From assembly GCA_964471215.1 (NCBI GenBank), contig CAYYFC010000034.1:1-16291 (forward strand): a DNA stretch of 16,291 bases, in the 5' to 3' direction. Below the pieces are notes generated by a model. It was not told the origin of the DNA, ran no database searches, and saw only the letters and a list, made by a program, of their open reading frames with translations. The translations under genes and the position numbers were made by a program. This DNA comes from Archaeoglobus_B sp964471215. Its GTDB lineage: Archaea; Halobacteriota; Archaeoglobi; Archaeoglobales; Archaeoglobaceae. Of this stretch, positions 12,673-16,291 are shown piece after piece (the stretch's first letter is position 1; every line of letters starts with the position of its first letter).

Positions 12673-13446
12673 ATGTTGTCCATAGCCATTCCATCCTCAG
12701 CCCTGATAAACGAGAACGATCCCAAGATAAAGACTTTTAAGATAGGAATGATAGCAAGGGCCTGTGCTGTTTTCAGGGTTGATGAGATAATCATATATAG
12801 AGATCCGAGGCTCGATGAATCCAGATTCATAAAGGATGTCCTAGAATACATGGAAACCCCTCAATACCTAAGAAAGTACATACCCATAAAGAGAACGCTG
12901 AGGTTTGCCGGAGTTCTTCCGCCGTTAAAAATACCTTCCCATAAACCAAAGCAAGTGAAAGTTGGGGAGATTAGGGAGGGATTTGTCGTCGGTATGAGGG
13001 GCAAAAAGTGCCTTGTCGATATAGGCCTTGACAAACCGGCCGTGCTAGATGAGAAAGGTGTTAGAGGGAGGTCGAGGATAACTGTTAAGATACTCTCGAA
13101 AAATCCTTTAAAGGTTGAAAGGGCAGAACCCGACGATTACTGGGGTTACAGAGTAAGAATAGCTGAACTAAAAGATGTTTTGAGGAGAAGAGATGTCGTC
13201 ATTACATCTAGGAGGTGCGGAGTTCCGAAATTGGATGATCTGAAATCTTTAAAAACCGATACGACATTGGTATTTGGAAGTCCCGATGAGGGGGTGTTTG
13301 AGATAGCGGATAGATTGGGATTGAAAATAGATAAAACCTGCTGGAATACGATCCCGATGCAAGGTGTTGAGACCGTAAGGTTAGAGGAGGCTATATTCGC
13401 GACCCTGGCTATAATAAATTACGTGAGGTGGTCGAATGAAGTATAG
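12673..13446 (+). CDS. SPOUT-class RNA methylase with inserted OB fold (MTH1/COG2106 type)
   Basis: This family (archaeal MTH1, human SPOUT1/C9orf114) is a trefoil-knot RNA methyltransferase, commonly found just upstream of rpl3 in Euryarchaeota. The N-terminus gives MLSIAIPSSALI and KIGMIARACAVFRVDEIIIY (23-42), typical of the SPOUT start. An OB-like insertion runs about 94-150 (VKVGEIREGFVVGMRGKKCL). The C-terminal knot that binds SAM lies at about 195-257 (TTLVFGSPDEG; NTIPMQGVETVRLEEAIFAT). At 257 aa the length is normal. Its RNA target is not established. It starts one base after elp3 ends and overlaps rpl3 by 11 bases, so it belongs to the ribosomal protein transcript. Confidence 0.88.
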   Translation: MLSIAIPSSALINENDPKIKTFKIGMIARACAVFRVDEIIIYRDPRLDESRFIKDVLEYMETPQYLRKYIPIKRTLRFAGVLPPLKIPSHKPKQVKVGEIREGFVVGMRGKKCLVDIGLDKPAVLDEKGVRGRSRITVKILSKNPLKVERAEPDDYWGYRVRIAELKDVLRRRDVVITSRRCGVPKLDDLKSLKTDTTLVFGSPDEGVFEIADRLGLKIDKTCWNTIPMQGVETVRLEEAIFATLAIINYVRWSNEV

Positions 13447-14431
13447 CAGACCCAGAAGGGGATCTCTTGGATTCTCACCTAGGAAAAGGGCTAGCAGTCC
13501 AATTCCAAGAATAAGATCGTGGCCGGATTATGAGGGAGAGGCGAAAATGCTTGGATTTGCCGGATACAAGGCCGGAATGACTCACGTTATAATGATAGAT
13601 GACAGAAGGAATTCGCCAACTTACGGTGAGGAGATAACAGTTCCCGTAACTGTTATAGAGACACCTCCGATGAAGGTAGCTGGTATAAGGGTTTACAAGG
13701 AAACGCCATATGGACTGCAGATAGCAAAAGAGGTGTGGACTACAGAACTCGATGATTACCTCGGAAGGAGGCTTTGCCTGCCTAAAAAGGTCAACACTGA
13801 TGTAGATAGTCTGAGAGAACTGGAGGGAATTGCTGAAGTCAGGCTCATAACTTATACACAGCCCTATAAGATTACAGGTGTTCCAAAAAAGGTTCCTGAC
13901 GTTATGGAGCATAAGATTGGTGGATCGGACATAAAGGGGATCATCGATTATGCCATATCGAAACTTGGAAAGGAGATAAAGATATCGGAGGTATTCAGGG
14001 AGGGAGATTTCATAGACGTTATAGCGGTTACAAAGGGCAAGGGATTTCAGGGTCCTGTTAAGAGATGGGGCGTCATAACGTTAGATGCGAAGCATGCGAG
14101 GAGCAGCAAGCACAGAAGAGTTGGAACACTAGGTCCATGGACACCTGCAAGGGTCAGATGGACAGTTCCGCAGGCGGGACAGATGGGGTATCATCAGAGA
14201 ACAGAGTACAACAAGAGGATAATAAAGATAGGGAGCGGAGAGGATATAACGCCAAGCGGCGGGTTCGTTCACTATGGAGTTGTGAGAAGCGATTACGTAC
14301 TGGTTTCAGGTAGCGTTCCAGGCCCTGTAAAGAGGTTAATAAGGATGAGACATGCGATAAGACCCCCGAGGGCCGTTTACGAGGGTGTGAACGTCGTATA
14401 CGTGAGCACTTCATCCAAGCAGGGAAGGTGA
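13436..14431 (+). CDS. rpl3: 50S ribosomal protein L3 (uL3)
   Basis: uL3 binds 23S rRNA near the peptidyl transferase centre and is an early assembly protein. The archaeal/eukaryal N-terminal extension starts KYSRPRRGSLGFSPRKRA, which reaches into the ribosome core. The family block KGKGFQGPVKRWGV is at about 199-212, followed by WTPARVRWTVPQAGQMGYHQ. At 331 residues it has the archaeal length. ATG 13436 lies inside the end of the methylase gene; GAGGTGGT (13425-13432) is the ribosome binding site with a 3-base spacer. Confidence 0.97.
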   Translation: MKYSRPRRGSLGFSPRKRASSPIPRIRSWPDYEGEAKMLGFAGYKAGMTHVIMIDDRRNSPTYGEEITVPVTVIETPPMKVAGIRVYKETPYGLQIAKEVWTTELDDYLGRRLCLPKKVNTDVDSLRELEGIAEVRLITYTQPYKITGVPKKVPDVMEHKIGGSDIKGIIDYAISKLGKEIKISEVFREGDFIDVIAVTKGKGFQGPVKRWGVITLDAKHARSSKHRRVGTLGPWTPARVRWTVPQAGQMGYHQRTEYNKRIIKIGSGEDITPSGGFVHYGVVRSDYVLVSGSVPGPVKRLIRMRHAIRPPRAVYEGVNVVYVSTSSKQGR

Positions 14432-14435
14432 TAAA

Positions 14436-15194
14436 ATGCTGGCAAAGGTTCTAAATCTCGACGGGAGCGTTGTTGAGGAGATAGAGCTTCCCGATGTATT
14501 TAAGGAGGAGTACAGACCGGATATAATAAAAAGAGCTGTATTGGCAATACAGAGTCATAGAAGACAGCCTTACGGAAAGAATCCGCTTGCAGGAACGGAT
14601 TATGCATGGGAAAACTGGGGACCGGGTTACGGATATGCAAGGGTGCCAAGGATAAAGCACGGAAGCAGGGCTGTTGCAGTTCCTCAGGCCGTTGGAGGAA
14701 GAAAGGCTCATCCTCCAAAGGTTCAGAAGAAGTGGGCTGAGAAGATAAATAAAAAAGAGATGAGGAAGGCTTTGAGATCTGCAATAGCTGCAACTGCAAA
14801 TGAAAAAATTGTAAGGGAAAGGAATCACGTATTCGAAGGGAATCTGCCAAAGATTGTTGTTGATGATCTTCAGTCGATAAAGAAGACGAAGGATGTTATA
14901 AGGGTCCTGAAGGCGATAGGTGTTTACGGAGATGTCGAGAGGGCAAAGGAAAGGAAGAGACAGAGAGCTGGTAAGGGTAAGATGAGGGGAAGGAGGTATG
15001 TGCTCAAGAAGAGCGTTCTGATAGTTGTTCACGGCGACGATGGAATACTGAAATCGGCGAAGAATCTTCCTGGTGTTGATGTTGTTCTTGTAAAGGATCT
15101 GAATGTCGAACTGCTTGCACCGGGGTGTAAGGCCGGAAGGTTAACAGTCTGGACAAAATCTGCAATAGAATATCTGAGGGGATGGTTATGCTGA
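14436..15194 (+). CDS. rpl4: 50S ribosomal protein L4 (uL4)
   Basis: uL4 has a globular domain on the subunit surface and a long loop lining the exit tunnel. The loop is visible as RRQPYGKNPLAGTDYAWENW followed by GPGYGYARVPRIKHGSRAVA (about 42-80), rich in Gly and Arg. The C-terminal part (PGVDVVLVKDLNVELLAPG) is the archaeal ending. At 252 residues the length is normal. It starts four bases after rpl3, with AAGGTGAT (14425-14432) as Shine-Dalgarno, and its end overlaps rpl23. Confidence 0.97.
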   Translation: MLAKVLNLDGSVVEEIELPDVFKEEYRPDIIKRAVLAIQSHRRQPYGKNPLAGTDYAWENWGPGYGYARVPRIKHGSRAVAVPQAVGGRKAHPPKVQKKWAEKINKKEMRKALRSAIAATANEKIVRERNHVFEGNLPKIVVDDLQSIKKTKDVIRVLKAIGVYGDVERAKERKRQRAGKGKMRGRRYVLKKSVLIVVHGDDGILKSAKNLPGVDVVLVKDLNVELLAPGCKAGRLTVWTKSAIEYLRGWLC

Positions 15195-15430
15195 TAAAGT
15201 ATTTCCTCGTGACGGAAAAAGCAGTTTCGTTGCTCGAAAAAAATATATTAACAGCGATAGTTGACATAAGGGCTAGAAAGCCTGATATAAAGAAGGAGAT
15301 TGAAAGGCTTTTCAACGTAGAAGTTGAAAAGGTAAACACCCTAATAACACCTAAGGGTGAGAAAAAGGCTTATATAAAGCTTAAAACTGGTTCTGCAGAG
15401 GAAATACTGTCGAAATTGGGTGTGTTCTGA
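15188..15430 (+). CDS. rpl23: 50S ribosomal protein L23 (uL23)
   Basis: uL23 lies at the tunnel exit and docks the signal recognition particle and translocon. The family start VTEKAVSLLEKN and the block EIERLFNVEVEKVNTLITPK with KKAYIKL are clear; the 80-residue length suits archaeal uL23. Two in-frame ATGs exist, 15182 and 15188. I take 15188 because the Shine-Dalgarno TGAGGGG ends at 15181, directly against the first ATG but six bases before the second. The gene overlaps rpl4 by 7 bases. Confidence 0.95.
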   Translation: MLIKYFLVTEKAVSLLEKNILTAIVDIRARKPDIKKEIERLFNVEVEKVNTLITPKGEKKAYIKLKTGSAEEILSKLGVF

Positions 15431-15439
15431 GGTGGTGTT

Positions 15440-16159
15440 ATGGGTAAGCGTATAATCTCGCAGAATAGGGGTAAGGGAACCCCAACGTATATCGCTCCGT
15501 CTCACAAGTATAGGGCTGAGATAAAGCACCTGAAGTTCAGGCCAGGAGAAAGGATAAGAGCGGAGGTAATAGATATACTTCACGATCCCGCGAGAAACGG
15601 GCCTGTGGCACTCGTAAGATTACCTGACGGTAGAAAGGAATACGTACTGGCAGTTGAGGGTTTAGGGATGGGAGATGTTATCGAAGCAGGTGATGACGTT
15701 GAGATAAAGCCGGGGAACATGACGTATCTTGGAAGGATACCGGAGGGTACGATGATATGCAATGTCGAAAATGTGCCGGGAGATGGTGGAAAGTTCGCTA
15801 GGGCAAGTGGCACGTATGCAATAGTTGTTGCCCATGAGGAGGACAGGGTTCTTGTTCAGATGCCTTCGGGAAAGCTCAAGTGGTTTGATCCAAAGTGCAG
15901 GGCCATGATAGGTGTTGTAGCCGGAGGTGGAAGGACCGATAAGCCTTTTGTAAAGGCTGGTAAGAAGTACCATAAGATGAAGTCCAAAGCTGCGAAGTGG
16001 CCGCGAGTCAGGGGTGTTGCAATGAACCCAGTTGACCATCCATTTGGCGGCGGTAAGCATCAGCATGTTGGAAGACCCAAAACAGTTAGTAAAAACGCTC
16101 CTCCTGGCAGAAAGGTTGGTAGCATCGCAGCTAGGAGAACTGGTATTAAGAAGAAGTGA
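15440..16159 (+). CDS. rpl2: 50S ribosomal protein L2 (uL2)
   Basis: uL2 is needed for subunit joining and supports the peptidyl transferase centre. It starts GKRIISQNRGKGTPTYIAP, typical of archaeal uL2. The C-terminal hallmark is VAMNPVDHPFGGGKHQH (about 193-209), with the conserved His and the archaeal form HPFGGG. At 239 residues it has the usual archaeal length. The Shine-Dalgarno GAGGTGGT (15429-15436) overlaps the stop codon of rpl23, which suggests coupling. Confidence 0.97.
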   Translation: MGKRIISQNRGKGTPTYIAPSHKYRAEIKHLKFRPGERIRAEVIDILHDPARNGPVALVRLPDGRKEYVLAVEGLGMGDVIEAGDDVEIKPGNMTYLGRIPEGTMICNVENVPGDGGKFARASGTYAIVVAHEEDRVLVQMPSGKLKWFDPKCRAMIGVVAGGGRTDKPFVKAGKKYHKMKSKAAKWPRVRGVAMNPVDHPFGGGKHQHVGRPKTVSKNAPPGRKVGSIAARRTGIKKK

Positions 16160-16168
16160 GGTGGTTTT

Positions 16169-16291
16169 ATGGCGTTAAGGAGTAAGATTACGAGACCTAG
16201 GGAGTTTAGATATCGTGGATATACGCTCGAAGAGCTTAAGAAGATGAGTCTAGATCAGCTGGCAGAACTTCTGCCTGCTAGGGAGAGAAGA
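16169..16291 (+). CDS. rps19: 30S ribosomal protein S19 (uS19), 5' part only
   Basis: The first 41 codons are present before the window ends: MALRSKITRPREFRYRGYT followed by LEELKKMSLDQLAELLPARE. This is the archaeal uS19 N-terminal extension before the RRS-type core, and rps19 always follows rpl2 in archaeal S10 clusters. ATG 16169 is three bases after the Shine-Dalgarno GAGGTGGT (16158-16165), which overlaps the rpl2 stop codon. The remainder lies outside the window. Confidence 0.93.
   Translation, partial: MALRSKITRPREFRYRGYTLEELKKMSLDQLAELLPARERR

Overview
The window looks like a hyperthermophilic euryarchaeon, most likely of the Archaeoglobales. This is inferred from gene content and style: archaeal uL3-uL4-uL23-uL2-uS19 order preceded by a SPOUT RNA methylase and Elp3, a TiaS gene (archaea only), AGG/ATA/GAG-rich codon use, and TATA boxes about 25 bases upstream of start codons. 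No rRNA or tRNA is present to confirm the lineage.

Layout. (a) 1-1270 is accessory and AT-rich: the right end of an IS200/IS605-type element (tnpB guide-RNA region), a small hypothetical gene whose 3' end lies in that element, a stranded winged-helix fragment, a hairpin leader and a small secreted protein. (b) 1273-2964 holds cutA and a nucleotidyltransferase (4-base overlap), facing a YhhQ-type transporter. (c) 3000-4330 is a graveyard: a structured RNA candidate, a second IS605-type right-end remnant, a DUF58 pseudogene broken at both ends with two frameshifts, then a compact 99-base structured RNA candidate with its own TATA box. (d) 4375-7309 holds a winged-helix/CBS regulator overlapping tiaS, then a convergent pyrK-like gene. 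(e) 7500-8850 is a second graveyard: a KaiC/RecA-like ATPase gene whose N-terminal part is on + and whose middle and C-terminal part is on -, with a third IS605-type right end between the halves and a perfect-looking inverted repeat at one breakpoint. (f) 8847-10395 holds a YkgJ-type Cys-cluster protein and a radical SAM protein. (g) 10396-11054 is non-coding with a hairpin cluster. (h) 11055-16291 is a tightly packed run elp3 - SPOUT methylase - rpl3 - rpl4 - rpl23 - rpl2 - rps19 (cut by the window end), which looks like one transcript.

Functional theme. The intact genes concentrate on translation and tRNA modification: Elp3 (wobble uridine), TiaS (agmatidine at C34 of tRNA-Ile2), a YhhQ-type importer of deazapurine precursors, a SPOUT methylase and ribosomal proteins. 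Genes at the head of transcripts appear leaderless; genes inside the ribosomal operon use a recurring GAGGTGGT Shine-Dalgarno. The accessory stretches are shaped by repeated IS200/IS605 insertion and decay. I do not see a clear new defence system; the most promising unexplained items are the independent RNA candidate at 4224-4322 and the structured region at 3200-3450.
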